From Desulfuromonadaceae bacterium (GTDB lineage Bacteria > Desulfobacterota > Desulfuromonadia > Geobacterales > Pseudopelobacteraceae): 64,000 nucleotides of DNA. The position numbers and the translations under genes were made by a program. Of this stretch, positions 53,178 through 64,000 are shown piece by piece. The notes under the pieces were generated by a model, which worked only from the letters and a program-made list of their open reading frames with translations, had not been told where the DNA came from and did not search any database. The first letter of the stretch is position 1. Every line of letters begins with the position of its first letter. The stretch lies in NCBI GenBank assembly GCA_028681335.1, contig JAQUIT010000014.1, forward strand, positions 58,603 to 122,602, in the 5' to 3' direction.

Positions 53178-54230
53178 TTATCTCTCCTGGCAGATCTGTA
53201 TCAATTTTGCTTCAAGCTCTGCAATGCGCTTCTCAAGAGCTGAAATGTTTTTTTTCATTTCGGGCAAACGGGGTACTACCATGGACGATTTTAGCCATTC
53301 CCTGTGCGGCATGGTCGGGGTGCCGCTATAGGCTGCGTTTGCCGGAAGCGAACTTGGTACTCCTGACTGGGCGCCAACCAGGACATTGTCTCCGATAGTA
53401 AGATGGCCGGCTACGCCTACCTGGCCGGCTAGGGTGACGTGATTGCCGATCTTTGTGCTGCCGGAAATTCCGACCTGTGACACGATCATGCAGTCTTCAC
53501 CGATCTGGCAGTTGTGGGCGATCTGGACCAGATTGTCCAGTTTCGTTCCTCTGCGGATGCGCGTTACTTCGATGGCAGCCCTGTCTATACAACAATTCGC
53601 CCCGATTTCCACATCATCATCCAGCACAACAATGCCTATCTGCGGGATACGGTAGTAACCGCTGCCATCGGGTGCATAGCCAAAACCGTCAGAGCCGATT
53701 ACCGCACCAGGCTGAACAATACAGCGACTGCCGATTCGGCAGCGTTCTCTGATAACAGCATTCGCATGGATGATGCAGTCTTCACCGACAATAACGTTGT
53801 CGTAGAGAACGGCGCCAGAATGAATGACTGTGCGATCGCCTATAACAACATTCCTGCCGATGCATGCCCCCGGATATATACTGATTCCATTGCCGATAGT
53901 CGCCGTCTCACTGATGTTTGCTGCCTGAAGCACACCAACCGCCTCATGAGGTGTGGTGTAGAACAGGGCCAGTAGTTTGGCAAACCCGAGATAAGGGTTG
54001 GACATCTCGATGGCAGTGCGACCATAGCGCTCACCGCCCGGTGCCATCAGAACGGCTCCGGCTGATGTCTCTGCAACCTTGGCGGCGTATCTGGGGTTTG
54101 CGAGAAAAGTCACCGCTTCAGGTCCGGCTGTTTCAAGTGGGCCCAGAGCGGAAATTATCGTTTCGCCATTCCCCAGTACAACTCCGCCCAGATAATCGGC
54201 AAGCTCCTTGACTGTACGTGTTGGTGTCAT
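53178..54230 (-). CDS. lpxD: UDP-3-O-(3-hydroxyacyl)glucosamine N-acyltransferase
   Basis: 350 residues: N-terminal uridine-binding domain (1-100), hexapeptide beta-helix (about 100-290; catalytic His in [19 protein letters not shown]) and a C-terminal helix ([22 protein letters not shown]). ATG at 54230 taken ([16 protein letters not shown]) because it lies just after the ompH stop and matches the usual N terminus; the frame opens 8 codons earlier. Confidence 0.96.
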   Translation of the reverse strand: MTPTRTVKELADYLGGVVLGNGETIISALGPLETAGPEAVTFLANPRYAAKVAETSAGAVLMAPGGERYGRTAIEMSNPYLGFAKLLALFYTTPHEAVGVLQAANISETATIGNGISIYPGACIGRNVVIGDRTVIHSGAVLYDNVIVGEDCIIHANAVIRERCRIGSRCIVQPGAVIGSDGFGYAPDGSGYYRIPQIGIVVLDDDVEIGANCCIDRAAIEVTRIRRGTKLDNLVQIAHNCQIGEDCMIVSQVGISGSTKIGNHVTLAGQVGVAGHLTIGDNVLVGAQSGVPSSLPANAAYSGTPTMPHREWLKSSMVVPRLPEMKKNISALEKRIAELEAKLIQICQER

Positions 54231-54234
54231 CGTG

Positions 54235-54750
54235 TTACTTCTTTCTGGTAGCATTGAAAAGCTTCAGAACCTCTTCTGTCAGGTCTGCTTTTTCATCGAC
54301 GAACAACATACTGTCATTCTTCACAAAGATGAAGGTGTACCCTTTCTTGCTGCCGTACTCCTTGATGACCTTCTCCATCCCTTCAAAAATCTTGCGGGTC
54401 AGCTCTTCATCTTTGCCCTGCAGCTCGTCCTGTGCATCCTTGGTGAAGCGTTGGAAGTCCTTCAGTTTATTTTGGTAATCCTTCTCTTTAGAGGCTCGGG
54501 CGGAGTCTGAGAGGAGCATGCCCTGCTTCTCCAGTTCCTCTTTCAGTTTTTTGAGATCTTCCTGCTTGACATTGATCTCGTCCTGAAACTTCTTTACTTT
54601 GGCTGCCAGTTGCTCCTTGGCTTCTTTTCCCGCTTCAGAGCCGTTCAGAGCGCGCTGCATGTCGATATAGCCAAGTTTGAGGTCAGCGGCGAACACAGAT
54701 GTTGATGCAATGCAAGCCATTACGATTCCTGCCAGTATGATGCGTTTCAT
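54235..54750 (-). CDS. OmpH/Skp-family periplasmic chaperone
   Basis: 171 residues with a signal peptide (cleavage near STSVFAAD), then [22 protein letters not shown] and a long charged coiled coil ([22 protein letters not shown]), ending with a conserved strand ([15 protein letters not shown]). Skp holds unfolded outer-membrane proteins for BamA, encoded just upstream. The ATG at 54750 is preceded by AAAGGAG. Confidence 0.92.
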   Translation of the reverse strand: MKRIILAGIVMACIASTSVFAADLKLGYIDMQRALNGSEAGKEAKEQLAAKVKKFQDEINVKQEDLKKLKEELEKQGMLLSDSARASKEKDYQNKLKDFQRFTKDAQDELQGKDEELTRKIFEGMEKVIKEYGSKKGYTFIFVKNDSMLFVDEKADLTEEVLKLFNATRKK

Positions 54751-54865
54751 GAAAGCTTCTCCTTTAAATGTTGTGGGCGCTATGCCCTTAAAAACGATTA
54801 AAACCAAACTACTCAATCAAGCCACGATCAGAATTCTCCCCTGAGAAGGGAATGTCCGGGTGGTA

Positions 54866-57175
54866 TTAAAACATGCTTCCGATAGAAAATTCGAATCTGC
54901 CGCTTGTGCTGTCTATGACGTCTCTCGGGTTGATTGGTATGCCGTATTCAAGGCGCAGCGGACCGATGGGAGAAGCCCAGCGAATTCCGTAGCCATAGCT
55001 CATCAGCATTGTGTCAAACACAGCCTTTTTGTCGTTAAAAGAATTGCCGTAGTCAAAAAACAGCACCCCTTTGAGGCCGGCTTCCGGAATGAGCGGAAAT
55101 GTCAATTCGACGTTGCCGAAGACTTCCTTGTTGCCGCCGAGGTATATATAAGTGGTTCCAGGTGCAGGAGCCGCAGGGTTTGTCGGTGATACGCTTCTGG
55201 AGTTGTAGCCGCGCAGCGAGTAAATGCCACCCAGATAAAACTTCTCATCGATCGGGACCGGTTGTCCGACCTCCCCGATATACCCCAGGGTCAGTTTTGT
55301 TGAGGCTATCAGCCTCTTATAAAGCGGGTGAAAATAGGTGTGGTCCGTGATGACGCGGGCATACTTGTTGTCTCCCCCAAGGCCTGCATACTCTACCGAG
55401 AAAGAGTCGATCAGGCCGATAGACGGATCCATCCGGTAGTCGGTGTTGTTGTGGGTGATACTGCTGTATATTGAGCTGGTGGTTGACCTTCCAATCGGAT
55501 AGTTGTCATTACCATACGTGGCGTTGTAACTGATATAGGTAGTGCTAGGGTCGAAAATGTCTTTAGTCTCGTATTTATACATTACAAAGGTGCCGACGGA
55601 ATCACTGAGCGGATACCCGGCCTTGATGTCACCACCGGTGAGGCGACGGGTGTAGTCGTCGTAGTCACGTTCGGAGCGGTAGATGTCTCCGCCAAGGGTC
55701 CATTTTGTGTCCATAAAGTAGGGGTCTGTCAGGCCGACGGCATACGTCTGTGAAGAACCACCGATAGAAGCGGAAAGATTGGCCTTCAAGCCCAAGCCGA
55801 GGAAGTTGGCCTGTTGAATCGATCCTTGACCGACAAATCCGTCCAGTGAACTGTAACCGCCACCGATGCTGAACGTTCCGGTCGGCTTTTCTTTGACATC
55901 CACATTTATGTCAAGCTTGTCCCCGGCACTTCCTTTGGCGGTTGCGATGTTTGCCTCCTCAAAGAAGCCAAGGTTCATAATGTTCTGCTTGCTGCGTTTC
56001 AACCCGGTTGAACTGTACAGTCCGCCCTCTGTAAGGCGCATTTCACGGCGGACAACCTTGTCACGTGTTTTGGGGTTGCCGGCGATGTTGATGCGCTCTA
56101 TCGACACGAGTTCGCCTTTTTCCATGTCAAAGGTCATATCCACCGTCTTTTTGTCATTATCAAGGCGGGTCAGCGGGTTGATCGTTGCAAAGGCATAACC
56201 CTTGTCGCCATAGATGTCGGTCAACGTCCCTATGTCGGCGCGCAGAAGTGAACGGTTAAAAACCTCGCCCGGTATGCTCTTGAGTTTCTTTTCAAGATCT
56301 GCGGCCGGATCAAGCAAATCCCCTTTGAAGCCGATTGTACCAATCCGGTACTGTTCTCCTTCTGTGATTCCTATATACGCATCCAGAGCTGTCTTGGTCT
56401 CATTCAGTTTTATGGTCGGTTCGCCGACTTTAATGTTGATAAAGCCGTTGTTGAGATAAAAGTCTGATAGAAGCAGCGCATCATTTTTCAGGACCTCTTC
56501 TTTGTAGGTGCCGGCGCTGGTCAACCAGGACATGAACCATTTCTCTTTGGTCTCCATGACCTTCTTCAGTTTGCTGTCGCTGAATTCCTTGTTGCCTTCA
56601 AGATGTATCTCTTTTATGAGGATCTTTTCCCCTTCGACGATCTTGACAGCAACGGTAAGGTCGCTTGTTGATGTTTTCTTTGTCTGGGCCTGTACATCTG
56701 CCAGATAATAGCCTTCATCGCCATACAACTTCTTAACCTTGGCAACGCTTCTGGCGAGATCTTTTGCTGAAAAAATGGAATTTTGACGCAGTTCGAACGC
56801 TTCTTTAAGTTTGTCGGTTGAAATCTCCTTGTTACCTTCAAAAGAAATCTCGCGGACGATTGCCTTTTCCTGAACGGAGTAGACCAATACGATGCCCTTG
56901 TCTGATTCTTCTTTCAACGCTTGGACATCCTGAAAATGACCGAGTTTGTAGATCGCCCGAATATCTGCATCTGTCTTTTTGTCGTCGAGGGTTTCTCCGG
57001 CGTGGGTCTTGATGACGTTAAGAATCGATGCAGACTCGATGCGCCGATTTCCCTGGATACGAACTTCCACCAGTTTATCACCTTCAGCGTAGGCAAGTGT
57101 CGAGCTGCTAATCACTGTTAACAGTATGGTTGAAACCATTTTCTTGTAACTGGGCACTCTTCCCCCGGATATCAT
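54866..57175 (-). CDS. bamA: Outer membrane protein assembly factor BamA
   Basis: 769 residues: signal peptide ([20 protein letters not shown] after a short extension), five POTRA domains (about 35-440), and a C-terminal beta-barrel ending in Phe (FEFSIGSMF). Barrel motifs include [14 protein letters not shown] (the conserved RGY loop 6) and [18 protein letters not shown]. The start overlaps the lolD stop (ATGA). Core of the BAM complex. Confidence 0.96.
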   Translation of the reverse strand: MISGGRVPSYKKMVSTILLTVISSSTLAYAEGDKLVEVRIQGNRRIESASILNVIKTHAGETLDDKKTDADIRAIYKLGHFQDVQALKEESDKGIVLVYSVQEKAIVREISFEGNKEISTDKLKEAFELRQNSIFSAKDLARSVAKVKKLYGDEGYYLADVQAQTKKTSTSDLTVAVKIVEGEKILIKEIHLEGNKEFSDSKLKKVMETKEKWFMSWLTSAGTYKEEVLKNDALLLSDFYLNNGFINIKVGEPTIKLNETKTALDAYIGITEGEQYRIGTIGFKGDLLDPAADLEKKLKSIPGEVFNRSLLRADIGTLTDIYGDKGYAFATINPLTRLDNDKKTVDMTFDMEKGELVSIERINIAGNPKTRDKVVRREMRLTEGGLYSSTGLKRSKQNIMNLGFFEEANIATAKGSAGDKLDINVDVKEKPTGTFSIGGGYSSLDGFVGQGSIQQANFLGLGLKANLSASIGGSSQTYAVGLTDPYFMDTKWTLGGDIYRSERDYDDYTRRLTGGDIKAGYPLSDSVGTFVMYKYETKDIFDPSTTYISYNATYGNDNYPIGRSTTSSIYSSITHNNTDYRMDPSIGLIDSFSVEYAGLGGDNKYARVITDHTYFHPLYKRLIASTKLTLGYIGEVGQPVPIDEKFYLGGIYSLRGYNSRSVSPTNPAAPAPGTTYIYLGGNKEVFGNVELTFPLIPEAGLKGVLFFDYGNSFNDKKAVFDTMLMSYGYGIRWASPIGPLRLEYGIPINPRDVIDSTSGRFEFSIGSMF

Positions 57176-57852
57176 GTAGTTTTTTCCACTCTGCCATCAA
57201 GCAGGTGAATCGTTGTTCCCATGGCTGACGCCAGGCGTTCATTATGTGTGACAACAACCAGTGTTAACCCTTTTTTAACCTGTAATTCTGCCAGCATGGC
57301 ATGGATGCCGTCGCTGGTTTTCATGTCAAGATTGCCGGTCGGCTCATCAGCCAGTAAAAGTTCAGGATCAAGAACGAGTGCGCGGGCAATGGCTACGCGT
57401 TGTTGTTCGCCACCGGACAGTTCACCGGGGCGATGTGTCATGCGTTGTGCCAGTCCGACGTCCTCCAACAGTGATTCTGCTTTCTCGCGCGCTATTGCGC
57501 GTGAAATGCGGCCGATGAGAGCCGGCATCATGACGTTTTCAAGCGCAGTGAATTCCGGAAGAAGGTGATGGAACTGAAAAACAAAACCGATACTCCGGTT
57601 CCTGAACTCCGCCAGTTGGCGATCATTTTTACTGAAAATGTTTACCCCGCGGAAACAGACTGTTCCCGATGACGGGCGGTCAAGAGCTCCAAGCAGGTGC
57701 ATTAATGTGCTTTTGCCGGCACCAGAGGCACCAACCAGGGCCGTTGTTGTGCCCGCCTGCAGATCAAGATCGATTCCGCTGAGAACTTCAAGCTGGTTCG
57801 CACCGCTCTGGTAGGTTTTGGAAAGGCCACGTACTTCAAGCAGATTATTCAT
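57172..57852 (-). CDS. lolD: Lipoprotein-releasing ABC transporter ATPase LolD
   Basis: 226 residues. Walker [10 protein letters not shown] (41-49), signature [15 protein letters not shown], Walker [14 protein letters not shown]-loop [10 protein letters not shown]. Powers extraction of outer-membrane lipoproteins from the inner membrane together with the LolC/E-type permease encoded just upstream (8-bp overlap). Confidence 0.93.
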   Translation of the reverse strand: MNNLLEVRGLSKTYQSGANQLEVLSGIDLDLQAGTTTALVGASGAGKSTLMHLLGALDRPSSGTVCFRGVNIFSKNDRQLAEFRNRSIGFVFQFHHLLPEFTALENVMMPALIGRISRAIAREKAESLLEDVGLAQRMTHRPGELSGGEQQRVAIARALVLDPELLLADEPTGNLDMKTSDGIHAMLAELQVKKGLTLVVVTHNERLASAMGTTIHLLDGRVEKTT

Positions 57853-59107
57853 AGCGCAGTGCCTCTGCCGGGAGCATTCTGGATGCCTGCCATGCCGGAT
57901 AGAGTGTTGCCAAAAATGATATCAATATCGCAGTGACGGAAATAAGCACCACATCAGATGGCACAACAAGTGACGGGAAATGGTCAAGATAGTAAATGTC
58001 CTTGCTGAAAAAATTCTGTCCGGTGATGTTCTGGATAACGTTGATGACAGGTTCAAGGTTCAGCGCAAGGAGTAGCCCCGAAACAACGCCGATAATTGTG
58101 CCGATGATACCGATAATTAACCCTTCAAGAACAAAAATCTTCATGATACTGGCGCCGGTCGCGCCCATTGACTTAAGAATTGCTATGTCTCTGGTTTTTT
58201 CCATGACAACCATGAAAAGTGTTGAGGAGATACCGAAGGCGGCCACCAGTACAATCAGGGTCAGAATGATGAACATGACGATCTTTTCTGTCTTCAGTGC
58301 AAAGAGAATATTCTTGTTCATCTGCATCCAGTCGCGAGCATAGAAGTTGACTCCCATCTCACGGTTGATGCTGCGTGCCAGTTCATCGGTATGGTACACG
58401 TCCTCAACCTTGAGCTGTATCCCCGTGACAGTATCGCCGAGATCGAAAAAAAGCTGGGCCTGATTAAGGCTGACGTACGCCAGAGTCGAGTCGTATTCAA
58501 ACATACCGGTGTTGAAAATGCCGGTAACCCTGAATGGCTTCATACGCGGCATCATGCCGAGCGGTGTAATGTTGCCCATCGGCGAGATGACGTTAACCTT
58601 GTCACCCAGAAACAGATTGAGATGTTTGGCCAGTTCTTTGCCTACCATCAGGCCTGGTGTTGTGTCTGCTCCCCGCCCCATTTTTGGATCAAGCCCATCA
58701 ATAGTTCCCTCTATGATCGAACTGCTGAGGCGGGTAACCTGCTTGTCGCTTGCGACATCAATGCCGCGCAGAACAACGCCTGATACATTCTTGCCGGAAG
58801 AGAGCATGACCTGGTTGTAGATGAATGGTGTTGCCGCCTGAACGCCTTTAAAGCGTTTCAGTTTTTCAATTACCGCCCGGTAATCCTCCATCGGTGCACC
58901 GTTCCGGATTACGACTATATGGGCATTTGTGCCGAGAATCTTTTCTTTCAGATCCTCTTCAAATCCGGTCATGACCGCCAGTACTACGATCAGCGCCATA
59001 ACCCCCAGCGTGACACCGGCGGTGGAGATTAAAGTGATGATTGATATGAACGTTGATCTGCGTTTGGCTTTCAGATAGCGCAAGCCGATAAGGAGTTCAA
59101 ATGGCAT
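57845..59107 (-). CDS. Lipoprotein-releasing permease LolC/LolE family
   Basis: 420 residues, MacB/FtsX architecture: N-terminal membrane helix ([30 protein letters not shown]), a large periplasmic domain (about 50-260), and three C-terminal helices ([63 protein letters not shown]). Only one permease gene is present, so it may work as a homodimer (LolF-like). Confidence 0.92.
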   Translation of the reverse strand: MPFELLIGLRYLKAKRRSTFISIITLISTAGVTLGVMALIVVLAVMTGFEEDLKEKILGTNAHIVVIRNGAPMEDYRAVIEKLKRFKGVQAATPFIYNQVMLSSGKNVSGVVLRGIDVASDKQVTRLSSSIIEGTIDGLDPKMGRGADTTPGLMVGKELAKHLNLFLGDKVNVISPMGNITPLGMMPRMKPFRVTGIFNTGMFEYDSTLAYVSLNQAQLFFDLGDTVTGIQLKVEDVYHTDELARSINREMGVNFYARDWMQMNKNILFALKTEKIVMFIILTLIVLVAAFGISSTLFMVVMEKTRDIAILKSMGATGASIMKIFVLEGLIIGIIGTIIGVVSGLLLALNLEPVINVIQNITGQNFFSKDIYYLDHFPSLVVPSDVVLISVTAILISFLATLYPAWQASRMLPAEALRYE

Positions 59108-59110
59108 CGT

Positions 59111-60589
59111 TTATTTTACTTCCTTGCGCAATTGCGGAAACAGGATTACATCGCGGATAGAAGGAGAATCTGTCAGCAGCATCACCAGACGGTCTATGCC
59201 GATCCCTTCACCTGCTGTCGGCGGGAGCCCGTACTCCAGAGCGCGGACGTAGTCCTCATCCATATAATGGGCTTCTTCATCGCCCTTATCCTTTTCAGCA
59301 ACCTGGGCAAGGAAACGCTCTTTCTGATCGACCGGATCATTCAATTCGGAGAAGGCATTTGCTATTTCACGCCCGCCGATGATCAACTCGAAGCGATCAA
59401 CAATTTCCGGGTTATGGTCGTTTTTGCGCGACAGGGGTGATACCTCTGTCGGGTAGGCGGTGATGAAGGTCGGCTGGATCAGCTTGTGTTCGGCAACCTC
59501 TTCAAAAATCTCCATCAGAAGCTTGCCATAGCTGATTTCATCCGGAAGTGCCAGGCCGATACTGCGGGCATAGGAGAGGGCAAGATCGCGGTCATCGAGC
59601 TGCTTTGCCTCGATATCACCGTATTCCAAAACTGCATCGCGCACTGTCAAACGTTTCCATGGGCGCTGGAAGCTGATATCAATCCCCTGATTGGTAAAAT
59701 CAAGTGTGCCGAGTATCTCCTGGGCGATATGGCAGAACAGCTCTTCGGTGAAATCCATCAGATCTTCATATGTTGCATATGCCTGATAGAATTCCATCAT
59801 GGTAAACTCGGGGTTGTGACGTACAGAAATACCTTCATTCCGGAAGTTACGGTTGATCTCGAACACCCGGTCCATGCCGCCGACAACCAGTCTTTTCAGA
59901 TAAAGCTCAGGTGCCACTCGCAGATACAGTTCCATATCGAGCGTGTTGTGGTGCGTTATGAAAGGACGTGCCGTTGCTCCTCCCGGTATCTGATGCATCA
60001 TGGGCGTTTCGACTTCGAGAAAGTCACGGCCTGTCATGAAACTGCGGATCAGGTTGACGATGCGTGAGCGTTTGATGAAAATTTCACGTGCTTCAGGGTT
60101 TACAATCAGGTCGACGTAACGCTGGCGGTAGCGGGTTTCCACGTCGGTCAATCCATGGAACTTCTCCGGCAACGGCAGAAGTGACTTCACCAGTAAGCGT
60201 ATAGAACGGATGTGGAGGGAGAGTTCACCGGTTTTAGTGCGAAAGGGGAAGCCTTCGGCTCCGACAATGTCGCCGATATCGAACGAATCAAAAACGGCAA
60301 ACGCCTCTTCACCGATCTCGTCTTTTTTGATGTAAAGCTGAATGCGTCCCTTGCGATCCTGAAGCTGTATAAAGGCGGCTTTGCCGAAAGAGCGGCGCGC
60401 AAGAATACGGCCGGCAACGACGATCTTTGCATCCTTGGCATCTAGCGGCTCTACGTCGCCGTACGCGGCAACAATGTCTGCCGAAGTATGTTGTGGTTTG
60501 AAGTCATTGGGATATGGGTTTATGCCTGCTTCCCACAGCGCGTCAACCTTGCGGCGTCTTTGGAGCAGGAGTTCACTGAGTTCTTCCAT
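59111..60589 (-). CDS. lysS: Lysyl-tRNA synthetase, class II
   Basis: 492 residues: OB-fold anticodon-binding domain (about 55-150, [23 protein letters not shown]) and class II catalytic core with motif 2 [30 protein letters not shown] and motif 3 [23 protein letters not shown]. First gene of the run with lolC and lolD, three bases before lolC. Confidence 0.97.
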   Translation of the reverse strand: MEELSELLLQRRRKVDALWEAGINPYPNDFKPQHTSADIVAAYGDVEPLDAKDAKIVVAGRILARRSFGKAAFIQLQDRKGRIQLYIKKDEIGEEAFAVFDSFDIGDIVGAEGFPFRTKTGELSLHIRSIRLLVKSLLPLPEKFHGLTDVETRYRQRYVDLIVNPEAREIFIKRSRIVNLIRSFMTGRDFLEVETPMMHQIPGGATARPFITHHNTLDMELYLRVAPELYLKRLVVGGMDRVFEINRNFRNEGISVRHNPEFTMMEFYQAYATYEDLMDFTEELFCHIAQEILGTLDFTNQGIDISFQRPWKRLTVRDAVLEYGDIEAKQLDDRDLALSYARSIGLALPDEISYGKLLMEIFEEVAEHKLIQPTFITAYPTEVSPLSRKNDHNPEIVDRFELIIGGREIANAFSELNDPVDQKERFLAQVAEKDKGDEEAHYMDEDYVRALEYGLPPTAGEGIGIDRLVMLLTDSPSIRDVILFPQLRKEVK

Positions 60590-60712
60590 GGTGGTGATTC
60601 AACCTTTCACGTCAAGTAGTAATGTATTGGAATCAAGCGGATAAAAATATCGTCAACGACTGCTCAGGTCAAGAAAAAATGCTTGTTTATAAAGCGCCGT
60701 CTCATTCCCCCT

Positions 60713-62983
60713 CTACTGGTTCTCCGTGGCCTTTTTTGGCCGCTTCGCAGCTGTTGGCCGTTTTGCCGGTTTTGGTTTTTCAAGAGCTGCGGCAGGGAGC
60801 GATTCAGCGGCTGCAGATTCGTTTGTAGTGCTCTTTTTGGGAGCGGCGCGCCTTGCTTTCTTTTCTTTTGGAACGGCCTCAGGAGTGGCTGCAATGATAG
60901 CGCCAGCTTGAGTCTCTGTGGGTTCCTCGGATGTGGCAGCTTTTTTCTTGCGTGGGCTCCGGGTCCGCTTGGGTTTGGCTTCAGTTGCTGTCGTGGCAGT
61001 TTCAGGCACTATGGGTGCGGTGGTGCCTGTCTCGGCTACAGCAGGTTCGGCAACCGCTTTGACAGGTTCAGGAGTCAGTTCTGCGGGTAGATCTTCACCA
61101 GAAGGCTCCAGTTCTTTATGGGTCTTGCTGCGACTGCGCCGGCGTTTCCGCTTTTTGGGTTTTGCCGCTTGCTCTGCAGCGTCTTCGGATTCTGTCACAT
61201 CACTGCCGGCGGTTTCAGGCGCCTCTTCTGTCAGGGAATCGTCGTCCTGGTCTAACGTTACTCCTGACTGTTCGAGCTCAGTTGTGTTCGTCAGGATCTC
61301 ACCGGCAACCTTTTTCTTCTTCTTGCGCCGTTTCCGTTTTTTGGGCCCATCGGCAGGAGCGGCCACATCACTTTTTTGCTCTTCATCGACGGTAAGCTGC
61401 GGAGCATAGCTGCTCGGGACAACCGGCTTGTGGGCTTCTTCTGCTTCAGCCTCACTTTTCATGACATCATCCATGTGCGGCTTTTCACGCTTAACCGTTT
61501 CAAGCTCCAACTGATTGAGGAGGAAAGAGGTCTTTCCCTTAACCGTTACTTCAATTTCGTAATCGTTTTCGATCTGGGTCAGCTCACGTTTTTTGCGGTT
61601 GAGCAGGTAGTACGCCACCTCCAGCGGTAGTCCCCCGATTACTTCGGCGACAGTACCTTTGGCGGCAGCAGCGTGAACCTTACGCAGGAAGGATACCGCC
61701 ATCGCTTCAACAGATTTGACTTTACCGCGTCCTTCGCAGTGCGGACACTCAAGATGGATGGCGTCATTCAGCGTCTTGGCGATGCGTTGGCGTGACATCT
61801 CCATGATGCCGAACTGTGAAATGCGCCCGACGTTGACCCTGGCCTTATCCATTTTGAGGGCATTCTTAAGATTTTTTTCAACCTCGCTGTTATGCTTGTT
61901 TTCCCGCATATCGATGAAGTCGATAACAATCAGCCCGCCCAGGTCGCGCAGCCGCAACTGCCTTGCAACCTCTTCGGCCGCCTCCATGTTGGTTTTAAAA
62001 GCGGTATCTTCAATGCCTCGTTCTCCGCTTGATTTTCCCGAGTTGACATCGATTGAAACCAGAGCTTCGGTCGGCTCGATGATCAGCGACCCACCGGACG
62101 GCAGTGCAACCCGTTTCTCATAGATCTGGTCGATCTGCTCTTCAAGCTGAAAGCGGGAAAAGATCGGACGTTTCTCCTTGTGCAGCTTGACCCGCTTCTC
62201 GCAGGCCGGCATGGTGTCGCGGAAAAACTCCTTTGCTTCACGGTAGGCATCCTTGCTGTCCACCAGAACCTCATCAACGTCATCCGAGAAGTAGTCTCGG
62301 ATGGTGCGTATGATCAGTCCGCTATCGCGATAAATCTCTCCAGCCCCCTTTGTTTCGGAAGCTCTCTGCTTGATAGATTCATACAGCTCAGTCAGGTTGG
62401 TAAAATCTTTCTGCAGCTCCTCAGGAGAACGCCCGACCGCTTCAGTGCGGATGATATATCCCATTCCCTCGGGAATACTCATCTCGCCGACAATCTCTTT
62501 CAGCTTCTTGCGGGTTCCTTCCTGTTCTACTTTGCGGGAGATACCGGTTGAATCACTCCCTGGCATTATGACCATGTATCGTCCCGGCAGCGATAGGTAG
62601 CTTGTAAGTGCTGAGCCCTTGTTGTCGCGCTCGTCCTTTTCAATCTGGACTACCAGTTCCTGGCCGCGGCGCAATACTTCCTGGATGCGCGGGCGGCGTT
62701 TGCGCTGCTCTTCCGGGATGTCGTCGCGCCACTCCCAGTAATCCGGGTGTAGTTCGCCAATCTGGAGAAAGCCGGGCTTGGCTCGGCCGATGTCAACGAA
62801 AGCGGCCTGTAGGCCCGGTTCGACGCGGAGGACGACGCCCTTGTAAATGTTACCTTTTATCTGCTCTTTGCCGCTGATTTCAATGTTCAACTCCATCAGG
62901 CGACCGTCGTGAACTATTGCTACGCGGGTCTCTTCGGGGTGCATGACGTTGATCAGCATTTTCTTGCTTATTGGTGAACTCAT
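60713..62983 (-). CDS. Ribonuclease E/G with long basic tail
   Basis: Endoribonuclease for rRNA processing and mRNA decay. 756 residues. S1 domain with inserted segment (about 40-130), DNase-I-like catalytic domain with Asp-312 and Asp-355 (SIDVNSGK, VIDFIDMR), and the zinc link CPHCEGRGK (C413, C416). Residues from about 510 on are low-complexity, rich in Lys, Arg, Ala, Glu and Thr, with blocks such as KKRKRRKKKKK; likely disordered and RNA- or partner-binding, like the RNase E tail. Confidence 0.92.
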   Translation of the reverse strand: MSSPISKKMLINVMHPEETRVAIVHDGRLMELNIEISGKEQIKGNIYKGVVLRVEPGLQAAFVDIGRAKPGFLQIGELHPDYWEWRDDIPEEQRKRRPRIQEVLRRGQELVVQIEKDERDNKGSALTSYLSLPGRYMVIMPGSDSTGISRKVEQEGTRKKLKEIVGEMSIPEGMGYIIRTEAVGRSPEELQKDFTNLTELYESIKQRASETKGAGEIYRDSGLIIRTIRDYFSDDVDEVLVDSKDAYREAKEFFRDTMPACEKRVKLHKEKRPIFSRFQLEEQIDQIYEKRVALPSGGSLIIEPTEALVSIDVNSGKSSGERGIEDTAFKTNMEAAEEVARQLRLRDLGGLIVIDFIDMRENKHNSEVEKNLKNALKMDKARVNVGRISQFGIMEMSRQRIAKTLNDAIHLECPHCEGRGKVKSVEAMAVSFLRKVHAAAAKGTVAEVIGGLPLEVAYYLLNRKKRELTQIENDYEIEVTVKGKTSFLLNQLELETVKREKPHMDDVMKSEAEAEEAHKPVVPSSYAPQLTVDEEQKSDVAAPADGPKKRKRRKKKKKVAGEILTNTTELEQSGVTLDQDDDSLTEEAPETAGSDVTESEDAAEQAAKPKKRKRRRSRSKTHKELEPSGEDLPAELTPEPVKAVAEPAVAETGTTAPIVPETATTATEAKPKRTRSPRKKKAATSEEPTETQAGAIIAATPEAVPKEKKARRAAPKKSTTNESAAAESLPAAALEKPKPAKRPTAAKRPKKATENQ

Positions 62984-63061
62984 CTATTGATAACCTTTCA
63001 GGTGGGTGGTGCTGGTTAAGATACAAAACAGCCGGATTATAACCCTTTTAGCGCTGAAAGC

Positions 63062-63101
63062 AAAGAAAAAGGCGGTACAGGGGAAATCCCCGTACCGCCT
63101 T
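63062..63101 (-). terminator. Rho-independent terminator of hppA
   Basis: AAGGCGGTAC and GTACCGCCTT (63069-63101) form a 10-bp stem with an inner GGGG/CCCC extension and a short loop; the minus-strand copy is followed by TTTTTCTTT. It lies 23 bp after the hppA stop codon. It separates hppA from the RNase E/G gene. Confidence 0.9.
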
Positions 63102-63124
63102 GTTGATACGATATTGCTTTGGAA

Positions 63125-64000
63125 CTACATCATTCTGGCCAGAAGCGGCACGATCAGAAGTGAAACGATATTGATGATCTTGATCATCGGGTTGATTGCC
63201 GGACCGGCTGTGTCCTTGTAGGGGTCGCCGACTGTATCGCCGGTGACTGCGGCCTTGTGGGCTTCTCCGCCCTTGCCGCCATGGTGACCGTCTTCGATGT
63301 ATTTCTTGGCATTATCCCATGCGCCACCACCGGTGGTCATGGAGATGGCGACGAAGATACCGGTAACGATGGTGCCGACGATAACGCCGCCCAATGCTTT
63401 TGGTCCAAGAGTAAAGCCGACGATAACCGGAGCCAGGATCGGGATGAGGCCGGGGACGACCATCTCTTTCAGAGCGGTTTTGGTAACGATGTCAACACAG
63501 GCGGCATAATCCGGTTTGCCGGTGCCTTCCATGATGCCTTTGATCTCGCGGAACTGCCGACGGACTTCAACAACGACAGCGCCGCCAGCTTTACCGACCG
63601 CTTCCATGCAACGGGCACCAAAGTAATAAGGAAGCATACCGCCGATGAAGAGGCCGACGATGATATACGGATCTGATAGTTCGAATTTGATGATTTCTTT
63701 ACCGGCAGCCAGTAGAGCGTGGTTTAGTTCATCAACGTAGGAGGTGAAGAGGATAACAGCGGCCAGGCCTGCGGAGCCAATGGCATATCCCTTGGTGACG
63801 GCTTTGGTTGTGTTGCCGACTGCGTCAAGTGGATCGGTTACAGCGCGAACTGATTCGTCCAGTTCGGCCATCTCGGCGATACCACCGGCATTATCTGTAA
63901 TCGGGCCGTAAGCATCCATGGCGACAACTATGCCGGTCAGTGAGAGCATTGATACGGCAGCGATGGCGATACCGTAGACGCCGGCGCATTGAAATGAAAC
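63125..64000 (-). CDS. hppA: K+-independent H+-translocating membrane pyrophosphatase (5' end outside window)
   Basis: C-terminal 291 residues of a membrane pyrophosphatase, open to the window edge. Motifs: [40 protein letters not shown], and the late [21 protein letters not shown]. The Lys and Thr in [10 protein letters not shown] mark the K+-independent class, which pumps H+ (family rule). It couples PPi hydrolysis to proton export across the inner membrane. Followed by a strong terminator. Confidence 0.94.
   Translation of the reverse strand, partial: VSFQCAGVYGIAIAAVSMLSLTGIVVAMDAYGPITDNAGGIAEMAELDESVRAVTDPLDAVGNTTKAVTKGYAIGSAGLAAVILFTSYVDELNHALLAAGKEIIKFELSDPYIIVGLFIGGMLPYYFGARCMEAVGKAGGAVVVEVRRQFREIKGIMEGTGKPDYAACVDIVTKTALKEMVVPGLIPILAPVIVGFTLGPKALGGVIVGTIVTGIFVAISMTTGGGAWDNAKKYIEDGHHGGKGGEAHKAAVTGDTVGDPYKDTAGPAINPMIKIINIVSLLIVPLLARMM

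Overview
The window looks like a chromosomal segment from a delta-type Gram-negative bacterium of the Geobacter/Desulfuromonadales group. Pointers are a tandem pair of DUF507 genes, two short RRM RNA-binding proteins, a complete lipid A and LPS core block, a K+-independent membrane pyrophosphatase, FAD-dependent thymidylate synthase, and a family of intergenic palindromes. The assignment is inferred from gene content and protein similarity as recalled; no database search was possible. Nearly all of the sequence is ordinary dense chromosomal coding DNA.

Layout. 0-8 kb: the 5' part of queC (minus), two DUF507 genes behind a possible attenuator leader, then a plus-strand run of lytic transglycosylase, mutS, an RRM protein and an AMIN-domain amidase. 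8-12 kb: slyD-like FKBP, a YkgJ-type cysteine-cluster protein, prfA, hisG and hisI on the minus strand, then two CAU-anticodon tRNAs with their own promoter and terminators. 12-17 kb: a tight minus-strand run ugd-uxs-ftsB-(new 53-residue Cys protein)-argS-SPOR protein, linking UDP-sugar supply, division and translation. 17-22 kb: rsmI, a LysE exporter, an RlmI-type methyltransferase, an endonuclease Q homologue and a cluster-less MutY-like glycosylase. 22-31 kb: MuiA-like protein, a second RRM protein, an SDR, a pseudouridine synthase, DUF1385, thyX, rpmE, rho and tcdA.

31-58 kb is an LPS/outer-membrane supercluster read on the minus strand. From upstream to downstream it carries lysS, lolC and lolD (lipoprotein release), bamA and ompH (outer-membrane protein assembly), lpxD-fabZ-lpxA-lpxB (lipid A), msbA (export), lpxL, waaA, lpxK, a Trm112-like zinc protein, a waaF-like heptosyltransferase, and variable glycosyltransferases including a GT11 fucosyltransferase. 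It ends with two more GT9 heptosyltransferases, a UDP-glucuronate 4-epimerase and a lipid kinase. A DUF4143 ATPase and an IS3-family element (IS407-type) interrupt it. The IS has no target duplication; one end abuts a REP-associated transposase fragment and the other a fragment of a further GT9 gene, the signature of an IS-driven deletion. 58-64 kb: lysS, RNase E/G and the 3' part of hppA.

The most unusual signals are intergenic elements of about 130 bp. Three of unrelated sequence (23.8, 27.3 and 31.0 kb) share one architecture: two ungapped inverted arms, each made of about three repeats of roughly 10 bp. Also notable are the small cysteine protein beside ftsB, the endonuclease Q/glycosylase pair, the DUF507 leader, and the IS junctions.
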